64,000 nt of DNA from contig NZ_JASTWJ010000001.1 of assembly GCF_030499515.1 (NCBI RefSeq), positions 4,630,001-4,694,000 of the forward strand. Reading direction: 5' to 3'. This document shows positions 7,711-17,007 of this stretch, one piece after another (positions within the stretch are counted from its first letter, which is position 1; the number at the start of each line of letters is the position of its first letter). The DNA comes from Streptomyces sp. DT2A-34. Lineage in GTDB: Bacteria; Actinomycetota; Actinomycetes; Streptomycetales; Streptomycetaceae. The position numbers and the translations under genes were made by a program. Under the pieces are notes generated by a model. That model saw nothing but the letters and a program-made list of their open reading frames with translations. It was not told the DNA's origin and ran no database searches.

Positions 7711-8598
7711 ATGGCCGAGGTGGCGACTTTCGCGATGTCCGATCAGCTGCTGGTGGTGATCGATGCGGCTGCCCGGCGGACGGACGGGGAGTCCGTCAGG
7801 ATCGCGAAAGACGTGCTCAGCGCGGGTGCGGCGACGAAAGTGTGCTTGCCGGAGGGGCCGGAGGAATTCGCCCGGGCACTGGCTCGGCGCGGGTCGCGGC
7901 GGCCCGTGGTCATCGGCGACGACCGGGCGCTGACGCGGGCCGTGTCGCTGCTGCACCGGCAGCGCCAGCTGGCCGAATGCCTGCTGGCGGTGGTGCCGGT
8001 CGGGGCCGCGCTGTCGCTGGCCGGATCCCTGGGGGTGCCGACGGGGGCGGTGGCGGCGGCCCGGGCGGTGCTGGACGGGATGGAGCGGCGGCTGGATCTG
8101 CTCGTCGACGACAGTGACGGAGTGGTGCTGGGCGCCCTGCGGATCCCGCCGATACGGGACCCTGCCGAGCCGACCGGGATGAACGAGGTGAACGGGCCGA
8201 ACGGGGCGACCGCGGTGGGGCCGGTCGCGGCGCGGCCCTGGTTGCGGACGTGTCAGTCGCTCGTCCGGACGCTGGTGCCGGCGCGGGGCGCACCCGAGGT
8301 CCCGTCCGGGCCGTCGCGGCTGCGGGTCGAGGTCGACGGAACGACGCTGGTGGACCTCGACCAGCCGGTGGAGGCGGTGTCGGTGGCCCCGGGGTTCGCC
8401 GGTGTGGCCGAGGTGGAGGTGCGGCCGGCCTCGGTGGGGGCGGAGGCCTCGCCGCTGCGGGCCGAGGGGCGGACGGTGACCGTGTCGGGAGCGCACTTCC
8501 GGTACCGGGCGGACGCGGTGGTGTCGGGGCCGGTGCTCAGGAAGACGTGGACCGTGGGGGAGGGCGGGCTGCGGCTGGTGCTGCCGGCGTCGGCGTAA
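7711..8598 (+). CDS. Diacylglycerol-kinase-like protein
   Basis: 295 residues. The first 110 residues have the alternating strand/helix layout of a DAGK/NAD-kinase-like catalytic domain: QLLVVIDAAARRT, AAGAATKVCLPEGPEEF and RRPVVIGDDRALTRAV. The last 100 residues have the beta-sandwich pattern of the C-terminal domain (LRVEVDGTTLVDLDQPVEAVSV). The GGDG nucleotide-binding motif of active lipid kinases is missing; VVIGDDRAL stands in its place. Activity is therefore doubtful and a regulatory or divergent role is possible. The gene is divergent from purA and converges with the Uma2 gene, four bases apart. Confidence 0.65.
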   Translation: MAEVATFAMSDQLLVVIDAAARRTDGESVRIAKDVLSAGAATKVCLPEGPEEFARALARRGSRRPVVIGDDRALTRAVSLLHRQRQLAECLLAVVPVGAALSLAGSLGVPTGAVAAARAVLDGMERRLDLLVDDSDGVVLGALRIPPIRDPAEPTGMNEVNGPNGATAVGPVAARPWLRTCQSLVRTLVPARGAPEVPSGPSRLRVEVDGTTLVDLDQPVEAVSVAPGFAGVAEVEVRPASVGAEASPLRAEGRTVTVSGAHFRYRADAVVSGPVLRKTWTVGEGGLRLVLPASA

Positions 8599-8602
8599 GC
8601 CG

Positions 8603-9223
8603 TCAGGCCTCTTGCTGGGCTTCGGGTTCTTCTTCGTCCTCCTCCGGGGCCTGGAAGCCCTCGGTGTCGAGCGTGCACTCGAATGGCTCCGGGATGTAGA
8701 GCTTCTCGCCGAACGGTTTGGTGAGGTGTCCCCGGTATCCCTGCGGCGACGGCGACCAGTAGACGGTGGCCTGGTCTTCCTGCATGTCGAGAAGGAGGTA
8801 GATGGGGACGCCTGCCTTGCCGTAGACGTCGACCTTGTCAGTCAGGTCGTCGTTTCGGGTGGAAGGAGAGGTCAGCTCAGCGACGAACGAGAGGGCTTGC
8901 CCATCGAGGCGGTTGCTGGTGGTGCGGCGGGCACGTCGGTGAGCAGCGTGGATGTCAGGGCCGCAGGCGCTTTCAAAGCCCGGGAACACGTACAGCAGGG
9001 GGCCCCAAGTGATGCGGTGCTCCTCGGGGAGATGAGGGCGCAGCTGATCGCAGACCAGGTCCATCACATCCGCGTAATAGGCCTTGGACCACGGCGACAC
9101 GACGATTCTCCCCCTGATGATCTCGGCCTCGTAGCCGTCGGGCACGTGCAGCTCATCAAGGAGGTCCAGAAGCTCCTCGAAGTCGCTGCCGCTTATCACC
9201 GGTCGCTCTGCCATGAGTGTCAT
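8603..9223 (-). CDS. Uma2 family (DUF820) restriction-endonuclease-fold protein
   Basis: 206 residues. The core follows the Uma2/PD-(D/E)XK pattern: YEAEIIRGRIVVSP (first acidic position), ACGPDIHAA (D in the P-D motif) and FVAELTSPSTRNDDLTDK (E-x-x-S-P-S-T). It continues with KVDVYGKAGVPIYLLLD and VYWSP. The tail is strongly acidic. Uma2 proteins are abundant in Streptomyces and their physiological role is not established. GGAGG seven bases upstream supports the first ATG at 9223. Confidence 0.85.
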   Translation of the reverse strand: MTLMAERPVISGSDFEELLDLLDELHVPDGYEAEIIRGRIVVSPWSKAYYADVMDLVCDQLRPHLPEEHRITWGPLLYVFPGFESACGPDIHAAHRRARRTTSNRLDGQALSFVAELTSPSTRNDDLTDKVDVYGKAGVPIYLLLDMQEDQATVYWSPSPQGYRGHLTKPFGEKLYIPEPFECTLDTEGFQAPEEDEEEPEAQQEA

Positions 9224-9317
9224 GATGCGCCCTCCCCTTGATCCGGACCAGCCGCAACTCAGAGTAGCGACTCGCGTACGGCCCGGCGGCCGAACTCGGC
9301 GGAATCAGGGACGGACG

Positions 9318-9812
9318 CTACTGGCCGAAAGTCTTCTCGCGGTGCACCCGCCAGCGCTCCATCATGGCCGCGAGCTCGCCCTCGATGAACTCGAAGAAGG
9401 CGAGCGTCTCGGCCAGCCGGCGGCCTGCCGGGGTGTCGGCGCCGAGGCTGCTGACGCCCTCGCGCAGGGCGCTCTCCCACCGCTTGAGGACGGCCTCGCG
9501 GTTGGTCAGGGCCTCGTACCACTGGTCGCCGTGGACCCGGTAGCGCTCCCGGCGCGAACCGGGCTCCCGCTCGCGCGACACCATGTGCGTCTGGGCCAGG
9601 TAGCGCACCGCGCCGGAGACCGCCGCGGGGCTGATCCGCAACTGTTCGCTCAGTTCGGCGGAGGTCAGCACGCCCTTGTCGGAGGCGAGGAGCGCGGCGA
9701 AGACCCGGGCGGCCATGCGCTGCATCCCGGCCTCGACGAGCTGCGCCGCGAAGGACTCCACGAACTGCGACACGGACTCCGCGTCGCGGCCGGCCCCGAC
9801 TGATTCCGTCAT
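9318..9812 (-). CDS. GbsR/MarR-family transcriptional regulator
   Basis: 164 residues. The helix-turn-helix lies at about 45-80 (TSAELSEQLRISPAAVSGAVRYL), followed by the wing HMVSREREPGSRRERYRV and a long C-terminal helical dimer region. It is divergent from the ABC exporter genes at 9886, with a 73-bp shared promoter region, so it most likely represses that exporter and itself. AGGAT eight bases upstream is the ribosome site and a TATAAA hexamer at 9837-9832 is a candidate -10. Confidence 0.85.
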   Translation of the reverse strand: MTESVGAGRDAESVSQFVESFAAQLVEAGMQRMAARVFAALLASDKGVLTSAELSEQLRISPAAVSGAVRYLAQTHMVSREREPGSRRERYRVHGDQWYEALTNREAVLKRWESALREGVSSLGADTPAGRRLAETLAFFEFIEGELAAMMERWRVHREKTFGQ

Positions 9813-9862
9813 GCGGCCATCCTATCGGGACTTTATACGCTTCCTTAACTTCACAAATTTCT

Positions 9863-9879
9863 GAACGAAGCGTACGTTC
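9863..9879. promoter_or_regulatory. Operator candidate between the regulator and ABC genes
   Basis: GAACG, seven bases, CGTTC: an inverted repeat ending six bases before the ABC ATPase ATG at 9886. It lies in the divergent promoter of the GbsR/MarR gene, whose dimeric product would fit a site of this kind. Binding is inferred. Confidence 0.4.
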
Positions 9880-9885
9880 TGAACC

Positions 9886-10833
9886 ATGACGAAGGCCAAC
9901 CTCGCCCTTGAGGTATCCGGACTGCACAAGTCGTTCGGCAAGACGCACGCGCTCGCCGGCCTCGACCTGGACGTCGAGACCGGCGAGGTCCACGGCTTCC
10001 TCGGCCCCAACGGCGCCGGCAAGTCCACCGCCATCCGCGTCCTGCTCGGCCTGCTGCGCGCCGACGCGGGCGCCGCGCGGGTGCTGGGCCGCGACCCCTG
10101 GGCGGACGCGGTGGAGGTGCACCGCCGCATCGCCTACGTGCCGGGCGACGTGGCCCTGTGGCGGAATCTGTCCGGCGGCGAGGTCATCGACCTCTACGGC
10201 CGTCTCCGCGGCAACCTCGACACCCGACGCCGGGCCGAACTGATCGAGCGGTTCGAGCTGGACCCGACGAAGAAGGGCCGCACGTACTCCAAGGGCAACC
10301 GGCAGAAGGTCGCCCTCGTCGCCGCGTTCGCCTCGGACGTGGACCTGCTGATCCTCGACGAGCCGACCTCGGGCCTGGACCCGCTGATGGAGGAGGTCTT
10401 CCGGCGCTGTGTCGAGGAGGAGCGCGACCGGGGCCGCACGATCCTCCTTTCCTCCCACATCCTCAGCGAGGTCGAGGAGCTCTGCGACCGGGTCAGCATC
10501 ATCCGCAAGGGCCGTACGGTCGAGAGCGGTTCGCTCGCCGACCTGCGCCATCTGACGCGCACGAGCGTCACGGCCGAACTCGCCGGTCCGCCCAACGGGT
10601 TGTCCCGTCTGCCGGGCGTCCACGACCTCGCCATTCAGTCGATCGAGAGGGGTCAGGGCCGCCGTGTCCGGCTCCAGGTCGACACCGACAAACTCGACGC
10701 CGTACTGCGCTCGCTCAGCGAGTCGGGCGTGCGGTCGCTGACGTCGACGCCGCCGACACTGGAGGAACTGTTCCTGCGGCACTACCAGGCCGACCAGCCT
10801 GACCAGGCCGACGTGAGCGAGGTGCCCCGATGA
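9886..10833 (+). CDS. ABC exporter ATP-binding protein
   Basis: 315 residues. The Walker A is [10 protein letters not shown] near residue 43, the Q-loop/LSG-like region is [11 protein letters not shown], and the Walker B is [13 protein letters not shown] with the H-loop in [12 protein letters not shown]-terminal extension of about 90 residues ends in [16 protein letters not shown], typical of drug/antibiotic exporter ATPases (DrrA-like). The last four bases overlap the permease start (ATGA), so the two form an operon. It probably confers export of a hydrophobic drug or polyketide; the substrate is unknown. Confidence 0.92.
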   Translation: MTKANLALEVSGLHKSFGKTHALAGLDLDVETGEVHGFLGPNGAGKSTAIRVLLGLLRADAGAARVLGRDPWADAVEVHRRIAYVPGDVALWRNLSGGEVIDLYGRLRGNLDTRRRAELIERFELDPTKKGRTYSKGNRQKVALVAAFASDVDLLILDEPTSGLDPLMEEVFRRCVEEERDRGRTILLSSHILSEVEELCDRVSIIRKGRTVESGSLADLRHLTRTSVTAELAGPPNGLSRLPGVHDLAIQSIERGQGRRVRLQVDTDKLDAVLRSLSESGVRSLTSTPPTLEELFLRHYQADQPDQADVSEVPR

Positions 10834-12434
10834 CCGCCACGGCTCTCGGGGTACGGCCGTCAGCCTCACGCCAACTGGCAGGCACCGGAACGCTGTTGCG
10901 CTTCGCCCTGCGCCGCGACCGGCTGATGATCCCGGTCTGGGTGGCGGTGAACGCGCTGATGATCCTCTCCATGCCGAACACGCTGGAGAACCTGTACGCC
11001 ACCCCCGCCGAACGCGCCGACCTCGTACAGAACACCGCCACCAACGCCTCCTTCCGCGCGCTGATCGGCCCGGTCTTCGACGACTCGATCGGCGCCCTGA
11101 CGGCCTGGCGCGTCGGCGTCTACGCGGGCGCGCTCGCGGCCGTACTGAGCCTGCTCCTCGTCGTACGGCACACCCGGGACGAGGAGGAGAGCGGCCGCCA
11201 GGAGCTGGTGGCGTCCGGAATGGTGGGGCGCCGGGCCTCCCTGACGGCGGCCCTGCTGACGGCGGCGGTCGCCAACGCCGTACTGGCCCTCCTGGTCACG
11301 GTCGGGCTGTCCGCCCAGGGCGCCTCGGGGGCACTGGCCCTCGGGCTCGGTCTCGCGGGGGTCGGCATGGTCTTCGCCACACTGGCGGCGATCGTCGCCC
11401 AGTTCACGGAGAGCGCCCGGCTGGCACGGGGGCTGACGGCCGGGCTGGTGGGCGCCGCGTTCGTGCTGCGCGCGGCGGGCGACTCTGCTGCGGACGACGG
11501 TTCGTCGGTGCTGACATGGGTGTCGCCGCTGGGCTGGCTGGAGAACCTGCGGGCCTTCGCGGGCGAACGGTGGTGGGTGCTGCTGCTGTTCGCGGCGGCG
11601 GCTGCGGTGCAGGGCGTGGTGGCGTACGGACTCGCCGGGCGCCGTGACGTGGGCATGAGCTTCCTGCCCGCCCGGCCGGGCCCTGCCGACGGCCGCCTCG
11701 GCACGGCGGGCGCACTGGCGTGGCGGCTGCAGCGCGGCAGCGTGCTCGGCTGGTCGATCGGCTTCTTCCTGGCCGGGGTCATCTACGGCGGGCTGACCGA
11801 CGGGGTGGCCGACCTGGTCGGCGACAACGACAACGCCCGCGAGATCTTCCAGCGGATGGGCGGGCAGTCCGGCATCACCGACGCCTTCCTGGCCGCGATG
11901 ATCGGCATGCTCGGCCTGATCGCCGCGCTGTACGTCGTGGGGTCGGTGCTGCGGCTGCACGGCGAGGAGACCTCGATGCGGGCGGAACCGATCCTGGCGA
12001 ACGCCGTGGGACGCCTCCGCTGGGCCGCCGGTCACCTCATGGTCGCCTTCACCGGCTCCGCGCTGATCATGCTGCTCGCGGGTCTGGGCTTCGCCGTCGG
12101 CTACGGCAAGGATGTCGGCCCGATCCTGGGCGCCTGCCTGGCGCAGCTCCCCGCGGTGTGGGTCGTCGGCGGGCTGGCGGTGCTGCTGTACGGAGTGCTG
12201 CCGCGGGCGGCGATGGCGGCGTGGGGTGTTGCCGGGGCCGTGCTGCTGCTCGGCTGGGTGGGGCCCGCGCTGGATGTTCCGCGGGCGGTGCTGGATCTGT
12301 CCCCGTTCGGGCATCTGCCGAAGTTGCCGGGTGGGGGGATGGAGTGGGGGCCGGTCGGGGTCCTGCTGGGGGTGGCCGTAGTGCTCACGGCTGTCGGCCT
12401 GGTGGGGCTGCGGCGGCGGGACGTCACGACCTGA
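10830..12434 (+). CDS. ABC-2 type exporter permease (polyketide-exporter-like)
   Basis: 534 residues with about twelve hydrophobic segments, for example [40 protein letters not shown] and [17 protein letters not shown]. That is twice the usual number for an ABC-2 permease and matches the fused two-domain permeases seen with antibiotic exporters in Streptomyces. The conserved cytoplasmic loop [22 protein letters not shown] is characteristic of this class. It pairs with the ATPase immediately upstream, and the divergent GbsR/MarR protein is the likely local regulator. Confidence 0.88.
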   Translation: MTATALGVRPSASRQLAGTGTLLRFALRRDRLMIPVWVAVNALMILSMPNTLENLYATPAERADLVQNTATNASFRALIGPVFDDSIGALTAWRVGVYAGALAAVLSLLLVVRHTRDEEESGRQELVASGMVGRRASLTAALLTAAVANAVLALLVTVGLSAQGASGALALGLGLAGVGMVFATLAAIVAQFTESARLARGLTAGLVGAAFVLRAAGDSAADDGSSVLTWVSPLGWLENLRAFAGERWWVLLLFAAAAAVQGVVAYGLAGRRDVGMSFLPARPGPADGRLGTAGALAWRLQRGSVLGWSIGFFLAGVIYGGLTDGVADLVGDNDNAREIFQRMGGQSGITDAFLAAMIGMLGLIAALYVVGSVLRLHGEETSMRAEPILANAVGRLRWAAGHLMVAFTGSALIMLLAGLGFAVGYGKDVGPILGACLAQLPAVWVVGGLAVLLYGVLPRAAMAAWGVAGAVLLLGWVGPALDVPRAVLDLSPFGHLPKLPGGGMEWGPVGVLLGVAVVLTAVGLVGLRRRDVTT

Positions 12435-12586
12435 CGGTGATGCGAGCCATGCCGGAGGGCCGCGGACTTCCCCACCTGCGGCCCTCAGCCGGACGCCCCG
12501 GTCACGGCCACCTGCCGTGACTGGCTCGCCCCGCCCTCACCTGCGAGCACGCGTGAAGGAGACGACCCCTGCGGCGATATGGCACA

Positions 12587-12656
12587 GGCGGGTGTGGACG
12601 ACTCTTCGACCGCGTGAGCCTCAACAACCCACGCGATCACGTCATCCACACCCGCC
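12587..12656. terminator. Long two-stem hairpin between convergent genes
   Basis: An outer stem of 16 bp with one mismatch (12587-12602 with 12641-12656) encloses an inner CGCGTG/CACGCG stem (12611-12616 with 12630-12635). It sits in the 245-bp gap between the exporter permease and the convergent gene ending at 12680, so it is probably a bidirectional terminator. A small structured RNA is an alternative. Confidence 0.5.
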
Positions 12657-12679
12657 CACCCGCGAAAAGACGCCCTGCG

Positions 12680-14596
12680 CTACGACTTTGCCGAGGAACC
12701 GGGCAGCACGCCGGAGATCCGCGACAGCTTGCCGCCCCGCGTGCTGACGTAGATCCAGCCGTTGGCGCGGTCCAGTCCGACGCCGCAGACCTCGCCGAGA
12801 CCGTCGGCCACCACACGCTGACGGCCCTTGGCCTCGCCGGCAGCCATGACGACCTCATGCAGCGTGCCGCCGCCCGGATGGGAGACGTATGCGTTGACTG
12901 CGCCATCCAGCGCTACGCGAACGCTGCTCCCGAGATTGGTGGCCACGGCCTGCGGGGCGCCTCCATCCGCCGCCAGGTCGACCTCGTACAGCCCGCCGGC
13001 GTCATACTGGCCGACGTACGCCTTGCCGCCTTCCAGCGCTACGCCGGCGGCTCGCGGCACGTCCCAGGTGCGTAGCTGCTCCGCCGGTTCGCTGTTCAGG
13101 TTGAACTCGATCAGCTTCCCGTTGGCGAAGTCGGTGACATAGGCCTTGTGGCTCGGCAGGTCCAGCGCGACGCCGTACGCGTACATGCCCTGGGCGACCG
13201 GGGAGACGGAGCGGTCGGACAGGTTCACCGTGAACAGGCGCCGGCCGTTGTAGTCGGTGACGTAGGCCTTGTCGCCCCGCAGGTCCAGCGCCACATCGTT
13301 GACGTCGCCCAGCTTCTCCAGGACCCAGTCCGTGTTGCCGCTTTCGAGATCCACCTTGTACAGCTTGCCGCCGTTGCGGTCGGTGACGTACGCCTTTTTC
13401 TTCTCCAGGTCCAGCGCGAGGCCCTCGGCCTTCCCCAACCCGGTGGCGCGCTCGACGGGAGGCTCTTTCGACTCCTTTTGTTCTTCGCCGCCACCCTTGT
13501 AGAGAGGGTGATACCTCTTGTCGAAATTGAGTGTTTCAAGCTCGAAGATCTCGTGCACCCCGGCGAGGGTGGAAACGACCTCGGCTTCCCCTTTTTGCAT
13601 GAACGGCTTGCCTTCATCGGTCAAGTCGAAGGTTTCCGCAGCCGCCCCGGTCTCGCCGAGCTTCCATGCAATGACCTTGGCGTATTTGGGCTCCTTGGCC
13701 TGTGGGCCGTCCGGGCGGGTCTCCTTGACCTCTACCGGCTCGGGGTAATACAAAGCGACCCATCCACCGAAGGAGATAGGGAATTCGTAGTCGAACCTCC
13801 TCACCTGACGTCGCTGCGTGGCCAGGACGTCCACTCGGCTGGCGACTTCCCCGCTCAGCGTGGACGATGTCTTGAAGGCAGTGGTCAAGGAACCACTGAC
13901 CGAAGCAGTGATCCCAAGCATCAGCTGCGCCGACAGTTCCCCGGTGCCCGTGGCGGTACCCGTGGCTGTGGCCGTACTTGTGGATTGCGACTGGGACTCC
14001 GCGTCAGCGCCCTGATTGTCTTTGCTGTTCTTCAGGGTGGTCTTCTCGGATTGGTTCGCCGCCATGCTCTGCTGCAGTTGTTGCTGCAGCGATGCGATGA
14101 CTTTTGCCCCGAAAGTGAGCTGCACCTGCCCTTGGAGCGACCAGCTGATTGTGTTCGAAATCGAGAATTCGACACTGTGAGACCATTTGGTGGGGACGGG
14201 GTCGGTTCGATTGACGTACGTTTGCTTGGCGATCACGTCAGGAGGCGGCTGTGCAATGTCACCTCGCTCTTCAATAAGCGGTACACCCACCGTCATGTAG
14301 GCGCGCCACCCGCGCTGGTGCGCCGTGCTCTCCCCATCCTTCCCGTCCTTCCCACCGGGAAAGTCGCCGAATCGCCCCTTGTTCAGAGAGAACCCGGTAG
14401 GGGCGACGTACCGGTCCTTACCATCCGGCGTTTTCCTCTCGGCCTTCCTCTTCAGTTTTTCCTTGTCCCGCTCCAGGATGACAGCGGCCCTTTGCTTGAT
14501 TCTGAGCTCCTCCAGGTTTCGCCCTGTCAGTGGATGACGCACAAATCGCTCGCCAAGATGAGCCGTACTCACGTTGTTTTTGGTGGCGCCGCCCAT
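12680..14596 (-). CDS. Possible aerolysin-like pore-former fused to a six-bladed beta-propeller
   Basis: 638 residues, no signal peptide. Residues about 1-130 are basic and helical. Residues 135-285 begin KWSHSVEFSISNTISWSLQG, continue through a long Ser/Thr/Ala/Gly alternating stretch (about 200-235, with TSTATATGTATG and ITASVSGSLTTA), and end FDYEFPISFGGWVALYY. This alternating amphipathic beta-hairpin pattern recalls the insertion region of aerolysin/ETX-MTX2 toxins. Residues 389-634 contain six repeats of about 42 residues built on [GA]-[LV]-A-L-D...K-A-Y-V-T-D...L-x-x-V-[DN]-L, that is, an NHL/SMP-30-like propeller. AAGGAGG nine bases before ATG supports the start. It is probably co-transcribed with the gene at 14643. 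The pore-former assignment is inference from pattern; the propeller is secure. Confidence 0.6.
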   Translation of the reverse strand: MGGATKNNVSTAHLGERFVRHPLTGRNLEELRIKQRAAVILERDKEKLKRKAERKTPDGKDRYVAPTGFSLNKGRFGDFPGGKDGKDGESTAHQRGWRAYMTVGVPLIEERGDIAQPPPDVIAKQTYVNRTDPVPTKWSHSVEFSISNTISWSLQGQVQLTFGAKVIASLQQQLQQSMAANQSEKTTLKNSKDNQGADAESQSQSTSTATATGTATGTGELSAQLMLGITASVSGSLTTAFKTSSTLSGEVASRVDVLATQRRQVRRFDYEFPISFGGWVALYYPEPVEVKETRPDGPQAKEPKYAKVIAWKLGETGAAAETFDLTDEGKPFMQKGEAEVVSTLAGVHEIFELETLNFDKRYHPLYKGGGEEQKESKEPPVERATGLGKAEGLALDLEKKKAYVTDRNGGKLYKVDLESGNTDWVLEKLGDVNDVALDLRGDKAYVTDYNGRRLFTVNLSDRSVSPVAQGMYAYGVALDLPSHKAYVTDFANGKLIEFNLNSEPAEQLRTWDVPRAAGVALEGGKAYVGQYDAGGLYEVDLAADGGAPQAVATNLGSSVRVALDGAVNAYVSHPGGGTLHEVVMAAGEAKGRQRVVADGLGEVCGVGLDRANGWIYVSTRGGKLSRISGVLPGSSAKS

Positions 14597-14642
14597 GACC
14601 TTCAGCCTCCTTGCGTAGCAGAACTCAACGATTTGTCAGCGA

Positions 14643-15104
14643 TCACTTGCCTTTAACCGCCCCATCGTCAGCCCTTCTTTTCGCATTTTTGGCCGATTCG
14701 GCGTTATCCTTTGCCAATCCTTCTCGCTCTTCATCGCTGATCTTTGGCCGGTCTTCGTCCCTGATCTCCACCTCCACCTTCTTGAATGCCTCATCCTTGG
14801 TCGAAGACGCCATACCGGATGTAGATTCGGGGTTTTCGCTGGCCTCCCGCTGCTTGGCGGCCGCTGTCTGGGTGTTCTTGAACAGGGGGGCGATGAAGTT
14901 GTTCATGATGCTGAGCGCCTCAGGCGACGTCTCGCGCATGATTTTCGGGTCACGCTCAGGTTCAGTGATGTCCTCGTAGAGCTCCGGATCGACCCCTTTT
15001 CGTTCGTGCCAAGCGCCAGGAATTTTTTCATGGACCTCCTGAGCGGACTCTTCGGCGGACTTGGCTTCACTTTCGCCGCTTTCGAAGATGTTCTTGAAGG
15101 ACAT
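14643..15104 (-). CDS. Small charged helical protein upstream of the propeller gene
   Basis: 153 residues, very rich in Glu, Lys, Ala and Ser, with no hydrophobic segment: MSFKNIFESGESEAKSAEES at the start and EEREGLAKDNAESAKNAKRR near the end. The centre, TSPEALSIMNNFIAPLFKNT, is the only hydrophobic patch. GGAGGG six bases before ATG is a good ribosome site. It ends 46 bases before the propeller gene and shares its lower G+C (31 of the 60 bases at 14641-14700 are G or C). It may chaperone or target the larger protein. I recognise no family. Confidence 0.65.
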   Translation of the reverse strand: MSFKNIFESGESEAKSAEESAQEVHEKIPGAWHERKGVDPELYEDITEPERDPKIMRETSPEALSIMNNFIAPLFKNTQTAAAKQREASENPESTSGMASSTKDEAFKKVEVEIRDEDRPKISDEEREGLAKDNAESAKNAKRRADDGAVKGK

Positions 15105-15275
15105 GGGCTTCCCTCCGGGTTCCGTGTGCGCCCGCAGGCTGCCCGACCTGCAGATGCGACAACCCAGTCACCGCCGTCGTTCCTTCCAAGGGGTGACGTC
15201 CAGGGCCTGACGTTTGCGCAACTGCCTGTTTCGGCGAGCTCAGTTGACGGTGCCGGGCTTCCCCCAGGACCCCTC

Positions 15276-16496
15276 TCAGGCCACCTCCACCTGAAGCCCC
15301 TCCAACCCCCGGATCACAAAGTTCGGCTTCCTCTCCGGCTCTGCCGTCAGGCGCAGCGTCGGTGTCCGCTCCAGCAACGCCGTCATCGACGCCGCCAGCT
15401 CGATCCGGGCCAACGGCGCCCCGATGCAGTAGTGGATGCCGGCGCTGAAGGAGATGTGCGGGTTGTCCTTGCGGGTGAGGTCCAGCCGTTCCGGGTCGGC
15501 GAACACCGCCGGGTCATGGTTCGCGGAGCCGAACAGCATCGCGATCTCCGACCCGCGCGGAATCGTCGTACCGTCGATCTCGATGTCGTCCAGCACCCAC
15601 CGCTCGAAGAGCTGGAGCGGGGTGTCGTAGCGCATGAGCTCCTCTACGGCGGACGGGACCAGGCAGTGGTCGGCCCGCAGGGCGGCGAGCTGGTCGGGGT
15701 TGCGGAACAGGGCGTACCAGCCGTTGACGGTGGCGTTGACCGTGGCCTCGTGGCCCGCGTTGAGGAGCAGGACGCAGGTCGAGATCATCTCCTGCTCGGT
15801 GAGGCGGTCGCCCTCGTCGTGGGCCGCGATCAGGCCGGAGATCAGGTCGTCGCCGGGCTCCTTGCGGCGCTCGGCGATCAGCTCCCGCAGGTACTCGGTG
15901 AACTCCACCGACGCCCGCACCGCCTTCGCCGCCGTCTCCTCGGACGGGCTCAGCTCGTACATCCCGCAGATGTCCGCCGACCAGGGCCGCAGCGGGGCCC
16001 GGTCGGACTCGGGGATACCCAGCATTTCCGCGATGACGGCCACGGGGAGCGGCTCGGCGACATCCGCCAGCAGATCACCGCCGCCCGCCTCGACGAGCCG
16101 TTCCACCAGCTCCCCGGCGAGGTTCGCCACGTACGGCTTCAACCGCTCCACCGTGCGCGGCGTGAACGCCTTCGACACCAGCCGGCGGATCCGGGTGTGG
16201 TCCGGCGGCTCCAGGTCGAGCATGCCGTGGTCGTTGAGGGTGTGGAACGGCTCGTGTTCGGCGGGCGGCGCGTCGCGTCCGAAGTCCTCGTGGCTGAACC
16301 GGTGCTGGTACGTCCGGCCCAGCCTGCGGTCCCGCAGCAGCGCCGAGACGTCCGCGTGGTGCGGGACCAGCCACTGGTTCGTGGGCTCGAACCAGTGCAC
16401 CCGGCCCCGGGCACGCAGTTCGGCGTAGGCGGGGTACGGGTCGGCCAGGAACGCCGGGTCCCAGGGGTCGAAAGCGAGGTCGGAAGGAGCTGCCAT
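15276..16496 (-). CDS. Cytochrome P450 (CYP107-like)
   Basis: 406 residues, typical for a soluble bacterial P450. The I-helix is LLLNAGHEATVNATVNG, the K-helix ExxR is EELMRYDTP, and the heme-binding loop is HISFSAGIHYCIGAPLARIE with the axial Cys. The N-terminus (FDPWDPAFLADPYPAYAELR) matches class I actinomycete P450s. No ferredoxin or ferredoxin reductase gene is adjacent, so it must borrow redox partners. From memory a CYP107P enzyme lies in the equivalent place in S. coelicolor; the substrate is unknown. Confidence 0.95.
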   Translation of the reverse strand: MAAPSDLAFDPWDPAFLADPYPAYAELRARGRVHWFEPTNQWLVPHHADVSALLRDRRLGRTYQHRFSHEDFGRDAPPAEHEPFHTLNDHGMLDLEPPDHTRIRRLVSKAFTPRTVERLKPYVANLAGELVERLVEAGGGDLLADVAEPLPVAVIAEMLGIPESDRAPLRPWSADICGMYELSPSEETAAKAVRASVEFTEYLRELIAERRKEPGDDLISGLIAAHDEGDRLTEQEMISTCVLLLNAGHEATVNATVNGWYALFRNPDQLAALRADHCLVPSAVEELMRYDTPLQLFERWVLDDIEIDGTTIPRGSEIAMLFGSANHDPAVFADPERLDLTRKDNPHISFSAGIHYCIGAPLARIELAASMTALLERTPTLRLTAEPERKPNFVIRGLEGLQVEVA

Positions 16497-16537
16497 GCAC
16501 GGACGTTAGAACGCCGTCCCCCTCCCTGACCAGGGGG

Positions 16538-16984
16538 CTAGGGCCTGTCCTGAACCGCGCCGAAGTCGGGAAGCGTGATCGAGCCGTCCTCGGCGAGCGG
16601 GAAGCCGGGGTTGTGGGCGACCTCCCAGGCGTGGCCGTCGGGGTCGACGAAGGCGCTGGAGTAGAAGCCGATCGCGTTGACGGCGGCGGGCTTGGTGACC
16701 GTCCCGCCGGCCCGTTGCACCGCCGCGAGGAGCGCGTCGACCTCGGCCTCGGACCGGACGTTGTGTGCGAGGACGATTCCGCCGAAACGACCCGCCTGCC
16801 CGGGCTCCAGACCGCAGTCCCGGGCCAGCTTGTCCCGGCCCCACAGCACCAGCCCCAGGCCGCCCGCCTGGAAGAAGACGGTCTCCTCGACCTCCTGCCC
16901 GCGCCAGCCCAGGGCCTCGTAGAAGGCCTTGGACCGGGCCAGGTCGGAGACTCCCAGCGTGATCAGAGTGATGCGCTGTTCCAT
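16538..16984 (-). CDS. VOC (glyoxalase/bleomycin-resistance fold) protein
   Basis: 148 residues. It has two beta-alpha-beta-beta-beta modules: ITLITLGVSDLARSKAFYEA at the N-terminus and SSAFVDPDGHAWEVAHNPGF near residue 115. The latter carries the DPDG and the E-x-A/H residues that usually include metal ligands. Members range from glyoxalases to antibiotic-binding proteins and the specific activity cannot be told. It is separated from the P450 by 41 bases and from the response regulator by 23. Confidence 0.85.
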   Translation of the reverse strand: MEQRITLITLGVSDLARSKAFYEALGWRGQEVEETVFFQAGGLGLVLWGRDKLARDCGLEPGQAGRFGGIVLAHNVRSEAEVDALLAAVQRAGGTVTKPAAVNAIGFYSSAFVDPDGHAWEVAHNPGFPLAEDGSITLPDFGAVQDRP

Positions 16985-17007
16985 CCCCTCACCGTAGCCC
17001 CGGCGCC

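Noticed and set aside
13148..14656. A plus-strand 502-residue frame opposite the propeller gene
   Set aside because: The minus-strand protein has clear repeated blades and good ribosome sites; the plus frame shows none.
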